From JBDSLU01 sp963844435 (GTDB lineage: Bacteria > Acidobacteriota > Vicinamibacteria > Vicinamibacterales > Vicinamibacteraceae), in the NCBI GenBank assembly GCA_963844435.1, contig CAWJOG010000019.1:1-64000 (forward strand): a stretch of 64,000 bases of DNA, written 5' to 3'. A program made the translations under genes and the position numbers. Within the stretch, counting starts at the first letter, position 1, and every line of letters starts with the position of its first letter. Positions 34,968-44,015 of the stretch are shown here, piece by piece. Below the pieces are notes generated by a model that had not been told where the DNA came from, made no database searches, and saw only the letters and a program-made list of their open reading frames with translations.

Positions 34968-37244
34968 TCAGCGCCCGGTGGATCCAGCGGGCAGCGGCGC
35001 CGGGATGTCCTTGTCCACCGCCGCCTGGATCGCCGTCATGTCGATCAGCGTCGGGCCGAGTCGCGTGAACACGTTGCCGACGTTCTGAGCGCTCCACAGC
35101 CGTGCGTACTCGCGCCAGTGCTCGGCCGATGCCTGGAGCGCCGTCCGTGCCCGGGCGTGCGCCGCCGCGTCCTGCGTCTTCTCGTAGCGCGCGAGCTCGA
35201 CGGCGCCGCGAATCTTGGCGGCGTAGTACCGGCCGAGGGCGGCCATCGCGCGGATGTCCCCGACGGTCTCCTGGAGCTCGGAACTGGCGGAGACGTCGAC
35301 CTTCTCGATCCGCTGGACGCCATCCGCCGCGAAGCGGTCCATCCGTTCGGCGACGTCGAGCGGCGTGAGCCGGCCCGCGGGCGCTTCACCGGCGACGAAC
35401 GCCTTGATCGACATGATCCGCGGCGTCTCGCCGTCCTCGTCCTCGCGCATCGGCGGGTATTTCGGGGCGATGAGCTCGCGCGTACCGACGAAGCCGGCCT
35501 GGCTCCACGAGCCTTCCGGGTACCACTGGAAGTCGAAGTAGCCCCAGTAGAAGCGGTTCAGCAGCGGCACGATTTTCGAGGTCGCGGCCAGCCCGGCGGC
35601 GACCGACGCACCGGCCTTCGGAAAGCGCGCCTCGAGGGCCGCCTCGAAGCGCTCATTGGGCATCGCCGGCTCGTAGGCCAGCCGGCCCCAGAGCATGAAC
35701 CAGTACCACTGCTTCTCGATGACCAGGCGCCGCGGCGTCGTTCCCCGCCCACTGACGAAGTCGCGGCCCCAGGTGTAGCCGTCGGGCCCGAGCATGAAGC
35801 CGGCGATCTTCCGCGGCTGCGGGAGCTGCGTCCAGTAGGCGCGCACGAAATCGGGATCGCCCCAGCGCAGGTAGTAGAAGTCGTCGTTGCGGACCGTCAG
35901 CCAGGTCTGCTTGCCTTCGGGCATCGAGTCGTACCAGCCGTTCTGGAACATGAACCGCGGCGCGGTCGAGCTGTGCATGTGCGCCTGCGAGTACTTGAAG
36001 CTGAACGCCAGCGTGGAGTCGGCGCCGCTCCGGTCGCTGCCGGGCAGCGCCTTGAAGGTCTCGACGATCGCCTTCAGATCGGCCTGATGGGCGCGATGGA
36101 TCAGCGTGATGCGGCGGCCGGGACGATGGAACGGGCTGGCCGGGTCGGCGGCATCGGCGATGGCGTCCTTCACGCCCAGGCCGTACGTCTCCCACATCCA
36201 CTGCTCCTTGCCGGCGTCGTCGAGGTCGCCCATGTTCTCGCCGGAGGTGACGCCGATCGCCGTGAGCAGCGGGTAGGTGTTGAACAGCGCGCGGGTGGAC
36301 GTGCGGACGTAGTCCTTCGTCGTCGCGTTGCGCGGATCGACGGTGAGCCCGTAGCCGCTGCCCTCGGTGCCGTAGACGAAGATGTTCCACGTGAAGACGC
36401 TGACGTCGATGCCGCGATCGCGCGCGTACTGCATCACGCCGCGCCAGAACGCGATCTTCTCGTCGATGGTCATCGTCCTGACCGTCTCGAGCGGCCACGA
36501 CGGGTCGTACATGTTGCGGCCCTGGTTGGTGGCGTCGAACATCGCGCCGGTCTTGCGCTTGACGTCGGCGAGCGCCACCTTGGGGTACTCCGGCACCTTG
36601 ACCAGCGACGGGAACGGGCTGAGGCTCCACAGCGAAAGGACGTTGTAGCGGTGCCGCGCCATGTCGTCGAGGAAGCGCGTCCAGAACCCCATGTCCCACA
36701 TCTCCGGGATGTTGGCCTGGCCGGAGGTGGAGTCGTCGGAATAGCTCGGCGTGCGCGCGTCGAGCGGGATGTTGAACTTGATGCCGCGCCGGACGATGAA
36801 CGGATTCACGTCGCGATCGACGACCCGGTCCAGGTGCCCATCGCTGCGCGCCGCCTCGGCGAGCTCGAGCGCGGCATACATCGCGCCGGCGGGGTCGTGA
36901 CCGATCGCCCACCAGCGTGTGGTCCCGCCGGCGGTCACGCGGCGGATCGCATAGCCCTGTTCGGTCAGCCCGCGGACGCCCGGCTGTCCAGGCAGCTTCG
37001 CGGTCTCGGTCGTCACGACGACCACGTTGGGCGCGGCCTCGCGCGCGAGCTGCGCCGGCGCGACGACCGTCACCGGCACGCGCCAGCGCGCGATCGCATC
37101 GCTGAGGTCGGCGGCACCGAACGCCGCCGCCTTGTCGGCAGGATCGACGGCGATGACGGTGCGGGGTTGGGCCTGCGCCACGCTCGCCGTCAGGGCGAAC
37201 GTGAACGTCAGGCCGACGAATCGAGCGAGCGCGCGCGTCGGCAT
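34968..37244 (-). CDS. Large secreted glycoside-hydrolase-like protein (GH67/GH20-like)
   Basis: 758 residues with a signal peptide (FVGLTFTFALTASVAQA). An N-terminal alpha/beta domain (residues 25-145) of the kind preceding GH20 and GH67 enzymes ends in GHDPAGAMYAALELAEA. A TIM-barrel region follows (RRGIKFNIPLDART, MARHRYNVLSLWSLSPFPSL, GIDVSVFTWNIFVYG, TAIGVTSGENMGDLDD, ITLIHRAHQADL), then an all-helical C-terminus. Glu in TSGENMG is a candidate catalytic acid. The substrate is unknown; alpha-glucuronide or hexosaminide are possibilities. Start 37244 is chosen for the signal peptide. It is divergent from another sugar-related Tat protein across element B. Confidence 0.75.
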   Translation of the reverse strand: MPTRALARFVGLTFTFALTASVAQAQPRTVIAVDPADKAAAFGAADLSDAIARWRVPVTVVAPAQLAREAAPNVVVVTTETAKLPGQPGVRGLTEQGYAIRRVTAGGTTRWWAIGHDPAGAMYAALELAEAARSDGHLDRVVDRDVNPFIVRRGIKFNIPLDARTPSYSDDSTSGQANIPEMWDMGFWTRFLDDMARHRYNVLSLWSLSPFPSLVKVPEYPKVALADVKRKTGAMFDATNQGRNMYDPSWPLETVRTMTIDEKIAFWRGVMQYARDRGIDVSVFTWNIFVYGTEGSGYGLTVDPRNATTKDYVRTSTRALFNTYPLLTAIGVTSGENMGDLDDAGKEQWMWETYGLGVKDAIADAADPASPFHRPGRRITLIHRAHQADLKAIVETFKALPGSDRSGADSTLAFSFKYSQAHMHSSTAPRFMFQNGWYDSMPEGKQTWLTVRNDDFYYLRWGDPDFVRAYWTQLPQPRKIAGFMLGPDGYTWGRDFVSGRGTTPRRLVIEKQWYWFMLWGRLAYEPAMPNERFEAALEARFPKAGASVAAGLAATSKIVPLLNRFYWGYFDFQWYPEGSWSQAGFVGTRELIAPKYPPMREDEDGETPRIMSIKAFVAGEAPAGRLTPLDVAERMDRFAADGVQRIEKVDVSASSELQETVGDIRAMAALGRYYAAKIRGAVELARYEKTQDAAAHARARTALQASAEHWREYARLWSAQNVGNVFTRLGPTLIDMTAIQAAVDKDIPAPLPAGSTGR

Positions 37245-37322
37245 GCGGGGTCGGTCTCCGGTCGGCATCGGGAGCGGTCTCGCATCGTATACTGCGCCGA
37301 CTCGCTCATCGTTCGCCGTTTG

Positions 37323-37429
37323 CGGCCGGCCTCTCGCGGCCGGCCGGGAGCCGCTATTGGGCGTGCGGCCAGCTATTTCGCGACGCTGGGCGCGTCGCGG
37401 CGCCCGCACGCAGGCGGCGTGAGAGGCCT
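37323..37429 (+). repeat. Dispersed palindromic element, copy B
   Basis: Nested inverted repeats: outermost GGCCTCTC (about 37328) with GAGAGGCC (about 37421), then GCGTGCGG with CCGCACGC, then the core GCGACGCTGGGCGCGTCGC at 37380-37398. It occupies most of the divergent promoter gap between the two carbohydrate genes and ends 4 bases before the ATG at 37433, so it must affect transcription or translation start of that gene. Confidence 0.85.
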
Positions 37430-37432
37430 CGC

Positions 37433-39594
37433 ATGGAACTCGATCGGCGTACGTTCCTCATCCTGCCGGCCGGCGCGGCACTGACCGGCGCGGCCTCGAC
37501 CCCGACTGCCGCCGGGTCGACCGCCGCGACGCCGCAGATCGCGTCGGGTGCCATCGCCGGCGCGCGCGGGCTCGGCATCCACCGCATCGGTCAGCTGAAC
37601 ATGACCGAGCACGACCCGGTCACGCTCGACGTGGAAGCCTGGGCCGACTACTGGGCAAGCCTGAAGGTCAGCGTCGTGCTGGTCAGCGTCACCGGCATCC
37701 TCGCCTTCTACCAGACGAAGGTGCCGTTCCACCGCAAGGGCAAGTACCTCGGCACACGCGACTTCTTCGGCGACTGCTTCGCCGCCGCGAAGAAGCGGGG
37801 CCTGAAGGTGATCGCGCGCATGAGCCCGGACCTGAACTGGGAGGACGCGACGCAGGCCCATCCCGAATGGTTCCAGCGCGACGCGCAGGATCGGATCGTC
37901 ATCCACGGTCGAGGACGCGCGGCTGTTCCGCACCTGCATGTTCTCGACCTACATGACCGACTACGTGCCGGCGGTGATGAAGGAGGTGCTCGGACAGTAC
38001 GACGTCGACGGCGTCTACACCAACGCCTGGCCGCCGCTCGGCTCGATCCCGCGCTGCGGCTGCGGTGTGTGCCGGACGCTGCCGCCGCACGGCACGCTAG
38101 AGCATTGGGAAGCCTTCAACCGGCGCACGATCGAGCTGTGGCGCCTCTACGACGGGCTCGCCAAGGCGAAGAAGCCGTCGCTGTTCTACTTCGGGAACCT
38201 GGGCGGCGGCGTGCGCTCGACCGCCGACCTGGTGTCACTTGGCGAGCTCGCCGACTGGTTCCAGTGCGACAACCAGGGCCGCGGCGGCGATGACACGCCG
38301 ATCTGGGGCTGCGCGATGCAGGGCCGCGTCTGCCGCGCCGTGCAGCCGGACAAGATGGCCACCAACGTCACCGGCGCGTGGTCGACCGGCGCGCCACGCT
38401 GGCGCAACGTCCACAAGGCGATCCCCGAAGCGCGCATGTGGATGAACGAGACGGTCGCCTCGGGGATGGTGCCATACCACCACATCATCGGTGGCGAAAC
38501 CGGCCTGGGCGAGGACACGCGCGCGCTCGAACCGGCACGCGAGTTCTTCGGCTGGCACGCACAGCACCAGCGCCACTTCACCAACCGCCGCTCCATCGCG
38601 TCCATCGGCGTCGTCATGGGCCAGCGCGGTCAGCTGTTCCACACCCCGCCGGCGGGATCGACGATGCCGCAGTACCCTGAACGGCCTCTACCTGGCGCTG
38701 CTCGAAGGCCGTTTCCTCTTCGACTTCCTGCACGAGCTGCAACTGACGCCGCGGGCGCTCGCGCGCTATGCGGCGGTCCTGCTCCCGAACGTGGCGTGGC
38801 TGAGCGACGCGCAGTGCGAGGCGCTGCGCGCCTACGTCAGCGCCGGCGGCTCGCTCCTGGGCACGTTCCAGACCAGCCTGTTCGACGATCGGGGCAAGGC
38901 CCGGGCCGATTTCGCGCTCGCCGACGTCTTCGGGATCCGCAAGGCGGGCGAGATCGTCGGGACCACCGGCAACGCCTACATGGGGCGCATCGAGGGCACG
39001 CACTCCATCCTCGAGGGCTTCGGGCGCACGCCGCTGATCCCGGGCGCCGAGTATCGCGTGCCGCTCGCGCCCGTTGACGGCTCGGCGCTCACCGTGGTGC
39101 CCGGCTACGTCGCGTATCCGCCCGAGCTGTCCTACCCCGAACCGGCGAAGACGACCGAGCCGGCGATGGTGGCCCGCGAGCGCGGCCGCAGCCGCACGGT
39201 GTTCTTCCCTGGCGACGTCGATCGTACGGCGTGGCGCTCCGGCCATCCCGACCTGTCGCGGCTGCTGCAGAACGCCATTCGCTGGGTCGCCGGTCCGGCG
39301 GCACCGGCGTCGGTCGAGGGGGATGGCGTCGTCGAGCTGTTCGCGTGGGAGACGGAGGCAGGCCACGCGCTTCACGTCCTGAACTACACGAACCCGGCCA
39401 TGCACAAGGGCGCGATCCGCGCGTTCTACCCGATCGGACTGCAACGAGTGCGGTTCACGCTGCCGGCATCAGCGAAGGTGTCCCGCGTCTCGCTGCTCCA
39501 GGCCGGCACGGACGTGCCCTTCGAGCGTCAAGGCGATGCGGTGACCTTCACGATCCCGAAGGTCGTCGACTACGAGGTCGCCGCTATCACCTGA
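37433..39594 (+). CDS. Tat-exported putative glycosyl hydrolase with beta-galactosidase-trimerisation-like domain, two frameshifts
   Basis: The N-terminus MELDRRTFLILPAGAALTG is a twin-arginine signal (RRTFL). The catalytic-like barrel spans roughly residues 45-410 (LKVSVVLVSVTGILAFY, GLKVIARMSPDLNWEDA, YDVDGVYTNAWPPLG, then CGCGVCRTL). The frame changes near 37908 and 38682. The third part has a GATase/Rossmann-like domain (RYAAVLLPNVAWLSDAQ, LRAYVSAGGSLLGTF) as in the trimerisation domain of GH42 enzymes, then a C-terminal beta domain. About 720 residues in all. The Cys cluster GCGVC before the domain boundary may bind metal. The exact family is uncertain. Confidence 0.75.
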
Positions 39595-39701
39595 CGGGTG
39601 GCGCAGAGCGCTGAGGGGCGGCGGCGTCCTCACTCCGACCGAGGCCCCCGGGCTCTCGGTCGACGTCGACATCGACGTCCAGAGCGACCACTGAGGCAAA
39701 G

Positions 39702-39740
39702 AAAAAGGCCAGGCACCGTGGTTTCCCACGACGCCCGGCC
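39702..39740 (-). terminator. Rho-independent terminator of the first cold-shock gene
   Basis: On the minus strand, GGCCGGGCGTCGTGG-GAAA-CCACGGTGCCTGGCC, with two internal mismatches, is followed by TTTTTC. It lies 65 bases beyond the stop of the Csp gene at 39805. Confidence 0.85.
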
Positions 39741-39804
39741 TCCAGTTTCGTGCCGCCCTGCCGCACGAGCATCCGCTCGCCACGGCCCGACGGTCGTAAC
39801 GGTC

Positions 39805-40011
39805 TTACGCCAGTCGGATGTTCTCGGCGCGCGGGCCCTTCGGACCCTGCCCCTTGTCGAACGTCACCGACTGCCCCTCGTGGAGCGAATCGAACGACGT
39901 GTCCTGGCACGCCGACTGGTGAAAGAAGTACTCCGTGCTGTCGCTCGCCTGAACGAAGCCGAAGCCCTTGTCGCTGACGATGCGCTTGATGACACCTGGA
40001 ACGGAAGGCAT
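39805..40011 (-). CDS. CspA-family cold-shock protein
   Basis: 68-residue single OB-fold RNA/ssDNA-binding protein. RNP1 is KGFGFV (residues 15-20), RNP2 is EYFFHQS, and the C-terminus GQGPKGPRAENIRLA is typical. It probably melts RNA secondary structure in cold or stationary phase. AGGAG lies 6 bases before the ATG. It has its own terminator at 39702-39740. It is one of two Csp genes on this strand, both about 70% alike by eye, differing most in the loop after RNP2 (ACQDTSFDSLHE here). Confidence 0.95.
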   Translation of the reverse strand: MPSVPGVIKRIVSDKGFGFVQASDSTEYFFHQSACQDTSFDSLHEGQSVTFDKGQGPKGPRAENIRLA

Positions 40012-40358
40012 TGTGATCTCCTGATCGACCGACTACCCCAGCGGCCGCCAGGCGGCACCGGGACGGGTTATTTACGTGTGGAAGCCCGTCACGGTCGGAC
40101 GATGGCTAGACACAGCGCGTTGCGCAGGTTGCGCAGGTTGCGCGTTTGACGACCTTCGACGCGGGAGTGAGACAGGCGCGCACCTACAGCCTCTACATCG
40201 CCCCAGCAACTGACACGGCGCATTCAACGATTGGAACGCGCGCGTTGACCGGCACGGGTGACCGACTGGAAGACGATGAACCCGTGCTCGACGTTCTGGA
40301 GCGATGACGTGAACCGGCTCGGTGCCGACAGCCGCGGGCACGTCGCCGCGCAGCCAGG
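40012..40358. other. Gap upstream of the first Csp gene
   Basis: About 350 bases with no gene that I can support. It must hold the promoter of the Csp gene at 39805-40011, because a terminator closes the previous unit at 40359. A short tandem repeat GTTGCGCAG, three copies with the last partial, lies at 40119-40144. A long leader would suit cold-shock control, but no clear regulatory fold was seen. Confidence 0.5.
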
Positions 40359-40397
40359 AAAAAAGGGGGCGGCCGTTCCGGGTGGAGCGGCCGCCCT
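40359..40397 (-). terminator. Rho-independent terminator of the second cold-shock gene
   Basis: On the minus strand, GGGCGGCCG and CGGCCGCCC form a 9-bp GC stem around an 11-12-base loop, followed by CCTTTTTT. It starts 7 bases after the Csp stop at 40404. Confidence 0.9.
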
Positions 40398-40403
40398 TCG
40401 TGC

Positions 40404-40610
40404 TCAGGCGCGACGAATGTTTTCGGCGCGCGGGCCCTTCGGCCCCTGACCTGTGTCGAACGTGAGCGACTGGCCCTCACGGAGCTCGTCGAAACGCCCG
40501 TCGACGACGGCGGACTGGTGGAAGAAGTACTCGTTTCCGTCCGACGCCTGGACGAACCCGAAACCCTTATCGCTGATCAGGCGCTTGATGACGCCCTGCA
40601 TGCTGGCCAT
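40404..40610 (-). CDS. CspA-family cold-shock protein
   Basis: 68 residues, RNP1 KGFGFV, RNP2 EYFFHQS, C-terminus GQGPKGPRAENIRRA. The start at 40610 is preferred over an upstream in-frame ATG (40676) because it gives the canonical length and follows GGGAG; the longer form would add a serine-rich tail. It lies 59 bases downstream of the RRM gene on the same strand, so both may be on one transcript ending at the 40359-40397 terminator. Confidence 0.95.
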   Translation of the reverse strand: MASMQGVIKRLISDKGFGFVQASDGNEYFFHQSAVVDGRFDELREGQSLTFDTGQGPKGPRAENIRRA

Positions 40611-40669
40611 GTGAATATCTCCCGACGACGACGTAGAAGAAGAAGACGACGATCGACCGTTGAACGCCA

Positions 40670-40981
40670 CTACCAACGCGGCTCGCGGCGGGAACGCCCG
40701 CCGCCAGCGCCGTGGCCGGCACCTGAACGCGGCGCCATCGGCCGCGCTTCATTCACGATGAGCGGACGCCCGCCGAACGGCTGTTCGTTCAGCTGGCTGA
40801 TTGCCGCCTGAGCGTCGGAATCACTCGCCATCTCGATGAACGCGAAGCCGCGCGGACGGCCCGTGTCGCGCTCGCGCACGACGTTGACCGTCTCGACCGT
40901 TCCCGCCTGCGCGAAGTGGGCTTCGAGATCGGCGTCGCTCGCCGTGAAGGGAAGATTACCGACGAAAAGCTTGGTGGACAT
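40670..40981 (-). CDS. RRM-type RNA-binding protein with RGG-like tail
   Basis: 103 residues with one RNA recognition motif: RNP2 KLFVGNLPF (residues 4-12) and RNP1 GRPRGFAFIEM (about 41-51). The last 25 residues are Gly/Arg-rich (GAGHGAGGGRSRREPRW). Proteins of this size accompany cold-shock genes in cyanobacteria and many soil bacteria and likely bind single-stranded RNA at low temperature. It is the first gene of a cluster with two Csp genes. Confidence 0.93.
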   Translation of the reverse strand: MSTKLFVGNLPFTASDADLEAHFAQAGTVETVNVVRERDTGRPRGFAFIEMASDSDAQAAISQLNEQPFGGRPLIVNEARPMAPRSGAGHGAGGGRSRREPRW

Positions 40982-41162
40982 TGACGACTCCTGCGTCCCG
41001 GAGGACGGCGCCCAACAGGGGCGCTACTGACGGAAACTTGCCTGAGCAACTCGCTCGGCGTTGTCGACACGCAGGAGGATTCGAGGGACTCGATCGCGGC
41101 TGGCGCGGGAAAACGGGGGGCGGAGCTTCCAGTGACCGCCCCCATAGTAGCGCAAAACGCGG

Positions 41163-41465
41163 CTACGCGTCGGCCGACTTCGCAACGGCCTTCGCGGACG
41201 CCTTCTTCTTGGGCTCCTTGGGCGGGGCGGCCGCCTTCTTGGCAGCCCGGGCGGCCTTGGTCCGTTCGGCGTCCACGGCCTTCCGCTGGGCCGCGGTCGG
41301 GCCGGGGTCGGACGTCCGCTCCAGCACGACCCGGCTGGTCACGAAACGGCGGGATCCGAAGCCATCGAAGTCGATGACCGTGTGATGCACGTCCATGTCC
41401 GTGATCGTGCCTGGACCGTATTGAAAATGCGCGACACGGTCGCCTTTGGACGGAAACGCCATCAA
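41163..41465 (-). CDS. Small protein with beta-barrel N-terminus and Lys/Ala-rich tail
   Basis: 100 residues. Positions 1-48 (GDRVAHFQYGPGTITDMD, IDFDGFGSRRFVTSRVVLER) look like the small beta-barrel of DUF3553/CarD-like N-terminal modules. From about residue 60 the chain is a histone-H1-like tail of Lys, Ala and Pro (AARAAKKAAAPPKEPKKKA). Such tails bind nucleic acid, so it may be a nucleoid- or RNA-polymerase-associated protein, which is only an inference. It lies on the same strand upstream of the RRM gene. Confidence 0.7.
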   Translation of the reverse strand: MMAFPSKGDRVAHFQYGPGTITDMDVHHTVIDFDGFGSRRFVTSRVVLERTSDPGPTAAQRKAVDAERTKAARAAKKAAAPPKEPKKKASAKAVAKSADA

Positions 41466-41566
41466 TTCACCACCAATCGCTACGGGGGCCGAACCCGGCC
41501 ACGGCAGAGTCCGTGGCCGAGCCTCCCTTAAGGATCGTGCATTTTCGTCCCGAAAGGCGATTTATC

Positions 41567-42295
41567 TCAGTTCTTCGACGCCGCCAGCTTGGACACCGTG
41601 AGGTCCATGTTGTGGCTGACGCGGATGCCCCAGATGCCGTCGGTCGACTCCAGTTTGCCCGCGCCCACGATGTCGGCGGCCGGCAGCGACGCGACCGTGG
41701 CGCCGTTGATCACGCAGTCGGCCTTGCCGCCCTTCACCACCCAGGCAATCTCCTGGGTCACGCTCTCCTCCTTGGTGGCGGCCTTCTTGATGGCGTCGTT
41801 CGGCGTGCGCGGCACGACGTTGGTCACGGTGTCGCCGTTGAGGCGCCGGACCAGGAAGGTGCCGTTGCGGTAGGCCACGCAGTACATCAGCGCCTGATCG
41901 GGGGTGCCGAGCTTCGAGCCGCCGATGAACAGGCCCATCGGGTGCGGGTGGCTGAAGTCCTGCTTGGGCTCGGTGAACGTGCCCTTGACCGTGTAGTCGC
42001 CCTTCGCCGCGTTGGCAGGGTTCCAGTAGGTCGTCGCCGGACCAATCGTCAGGTGCAGCGAGTCGCCCTGCTGCTCGAACTTCGAGTCCTTGACCGTCAT
42101 CCCGGCCGCGGTCCCCTTGGCGTCGACCTTGCCGGTCCAGCCGGCCGCCGTGATGCCGCCCCCCGCGACGGCGCGGTCCTTGTCTTCAGCCTCGGACGGT
42201 TTGGGCGCCGTCGCCGGTGCGGTCGCCTGAGCCGCCGCCAGCGCCGGAATCGCCGCCGCCATCACCCAACCAAGACACACTCGTGAGATACGCAT
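41567..42295 (-). CDS. Hypothetical secreted lamin-G/DUF1080-like protein
   Basis: 242 residues with a signal peptide (VCLGWVMAAAIPALAAAQ). The body is beta-rich: SLHLTIGPATTYWNPA, DYTVKGTFTEPKQDF, HPMGLFIGGSKL, MYCVAYRNGTFLVRRLNG, then IWGIRVSHNMDLTVSKL. This is the layout of concanavalin-like sugar-binding sandwiches (DUF1080-like). No catalytic residues can be named. It is divergent from the GT-C-like membrane protein with 43 bases between starts. Confidence 0.7.
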   Translation of the reverse strand: MRISRVCLGWVMAAAIPALAAAQATAPATAPKPSEAEDKDRAVAGGGITAAGWTGKVDAKGTAAGMTVKDSKFEQQGDSLHLTIGPATTYWNPANAAKGDYTVKGTFTEPKQDFSHPHPMGLFIGGSKLGTPDQALMYCVAYRNGTFLVRRLNGDTVTNVVPRTPNDAIKKAATKEESVTQEIAWVVKGGKADCVINGATVASLPAADIVGAGKLESTDGIWGIRVSHNMDLTVSKLAASKN

Positions 42296-42338
42296 GCACT
42301 CTCCTCCAGAACGCGAATACGACTAAGATCCCGGGCGC

Positions 42339-43982
42339 GTGACGAACGAGCCCCCCCGACCGCCCATTGCCGCGTGGCGATGGCACCTCGGCCTGGGCCT
42401 CGGCTTCACCGCCCTGGCCATCGTCATGACCTGGCCGCTCGGGTCGCCCGGCGCACGAGTCGTGCCGGACATGAACGACTCCTTCTTCAACATCTGGCGC
42501 CTGTCGTGGGTCGCCCACCAGCTCGTCCATCAGCCTTCGGCGCTGTTCGACGCCAACATTTTCTACCCCGCCAGGCACACGCTCGCCTACTCCGACGCAA
42601 TGCTGCTGGTCGGGCTGGCCGGCGCGCCCTTCCTGTGGGCCGGCGTCCCGCACGCCGTCGTCCACAACGGGCTGCTGATCGCCGCGCTGGCTTCGTCGGC
42701 GTGGGCGTCCGCCGTGCTCGCCCATCGGCTGACCGGCGACCGGTTCGCCGCGGTCCTCGCCGGCGTCATCGTCGGCTTCGCGCCGTATCGCTTCGCGCAC
42801 ATCGCCCACCTGGAGCTGCAGTGGCTGATGTGGATGCCGCTGGCCCTGCTCGCGCTGCACTCGCTCGTCGAGCGGCCACGCCCGGCGGCCGGTCTGGCGC
42901 TCGGCGCCTGCCTCGCCGCCCAGCTGCTGTGCAGCATCTATTACGGCGTCTTCCTCGCGGTGTTCGCCGGCGTCGCCTGGATCGCGCTGGTCGTGGCGCA
43001 GGGACTGAAGCCGCGCCTTGCGCTGTGCACGGCTCTCGCGGCGGTCCCGCTCGCACTGGTCGCGGCTCCGTATCTCGCCCCGTACGCCGCCAGCCGCGAC
43101 GCGCACGGTCCCCGCTCGGCCACCGAGATCGCCCTGCACAGCGCGCAGCCAGCCGACTATCTCGGCGTGCCCGCCTTCAACGTACTGCGCGGCGGCGAAG
43201 ACCGGACCGAAGAGCGCGCGCTCTACCCCGGGGCGGCGGCGATCGGCCTCGCCGTGTTCGCGCTCGTGGCCGCGCGCGGCCGCGTGCGATGGGTCTATCT
43301 CGCCCTGGTGGCGTTCGCGTTCGATGCGTCGCTCGGCGTGCACGGCCTGTCGTTCCGCGTGCTGCAGGCCGCGCTGCCGCCGCTCGGCAACCTGCGTGCG
43401 TCGGCACGCTTCGCGAGCCTCACCCTGACCGCGCTGGCCATGCTGGCGGCGATCGGAGCCGCCGATCTGCGCGCGCGGTTCGCGTCACGGGCGGTGGGAC
43501 CGGCGATCCTCGGCCTGGCGATGGCCCTGTGCGTGGTGGAGTTCTGGTCGCGGCCGCCGCTGCGCGACGCCACCCTCCGCCCGATGCCCGTCGACCGGTG
43601 GCTGGCGACGCTGCCCGAGGACAGTGTGCTCCTCGAGTTGCCGGTGCCGCAGTTGGATCATCTGTGGCGCCACGAAACCTCGCACCAGGTCCGGTCGATC
43701 CACCACTGGCGTCAGCTCGTGAACGGCTACAGCGGGTTCATCCCGCGGGCCTACGGCAACACGCTGATTGCCATGGAGACGTTCCCCGACGAGAACTCGA
43801 TCGGGCGCCTGCGCCGGCTGTCCGTTGCCTTCGTCGTCGTCCGTCGCCAGAACTTCCCCGATGACGACAGCTACGCCCGGACGACGGCGACGCTCCTCCC
43901 CGTCCGTGACTTCGGCACGCCACAGGTCTTCGGCACCGGCCTGGCCGAAGCGGCGGTCTTCCGGCTTCTTCCGCAACCGTGA
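42339..43982 (+). CDS. Polytopic GT-C-like membrane protein
   Basis: 547 residues, GTG start, about 11 membrane helices (for example LGLGFTALAIVMTWPL, NGLLIAALASSAWASAVL, AQLLCSIYYGVFLAVFAGV). The first periplasmic loop has VPDMNDSFFNIWRLSWV, with the acidic Asp expected of GT-C lipid-linked glycosyltransferases. A soluble C-terminal domain (from about residue 410) is present. It probably transfers sugar from a polyprenyl carrier to a cell-surface acceptor. The donor and acceptor cannot be told. Confidence 0.75.
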   Translation: MTNEPPRPPIAAWRWHLGLGLGFTALAIVMTWPLGSPGARVVPDMNDSFFNIWRLSWVAHQLVHQPSALFDANIFYPARHTLAYSDAMLLVGLAGAPFLWAGVPHAVVHNGLLIAALASSAWASAVLAHRLTGDRFAAVLAGVIVGFAPYRFAHIAHLELQWLMWMPLALLALHSLVERPRPAAGLALGACLAAQLLCSIYYGVFLAVFAGVAWIALVVAQGLKPRLALCTALAAVPLALVAAPYLAPYAASRDAHGPRSATEIALHSAQPADYLGVPAFNVLRGGEDRTEERALYPGAAAIGLAVFALVAARGRVRWVYLALVAFAFDASLGVHGLSFRVLQAALPPLGNLRASARFASLTLTALAMLAAIGAADLRARFASRAVGPAILGLAMALCVVEFWSRPPLRDATLRPMPVDRWLATLPEDSVLLELPVPQLDHLWRHETSHQVRSIHHWRQLVNGYSGFIPRAYGNTLIAMETFPDENSIGRLRRLSVAFVVVRRQNFPDDDSYARTTATLLPVRDFGTPQVFGTGLAEAAVFRLLPQP

Positions 43983-44015
43983 GTTCCCGTCAATCCGAGC
44001 CCACAGGAGATCCGC

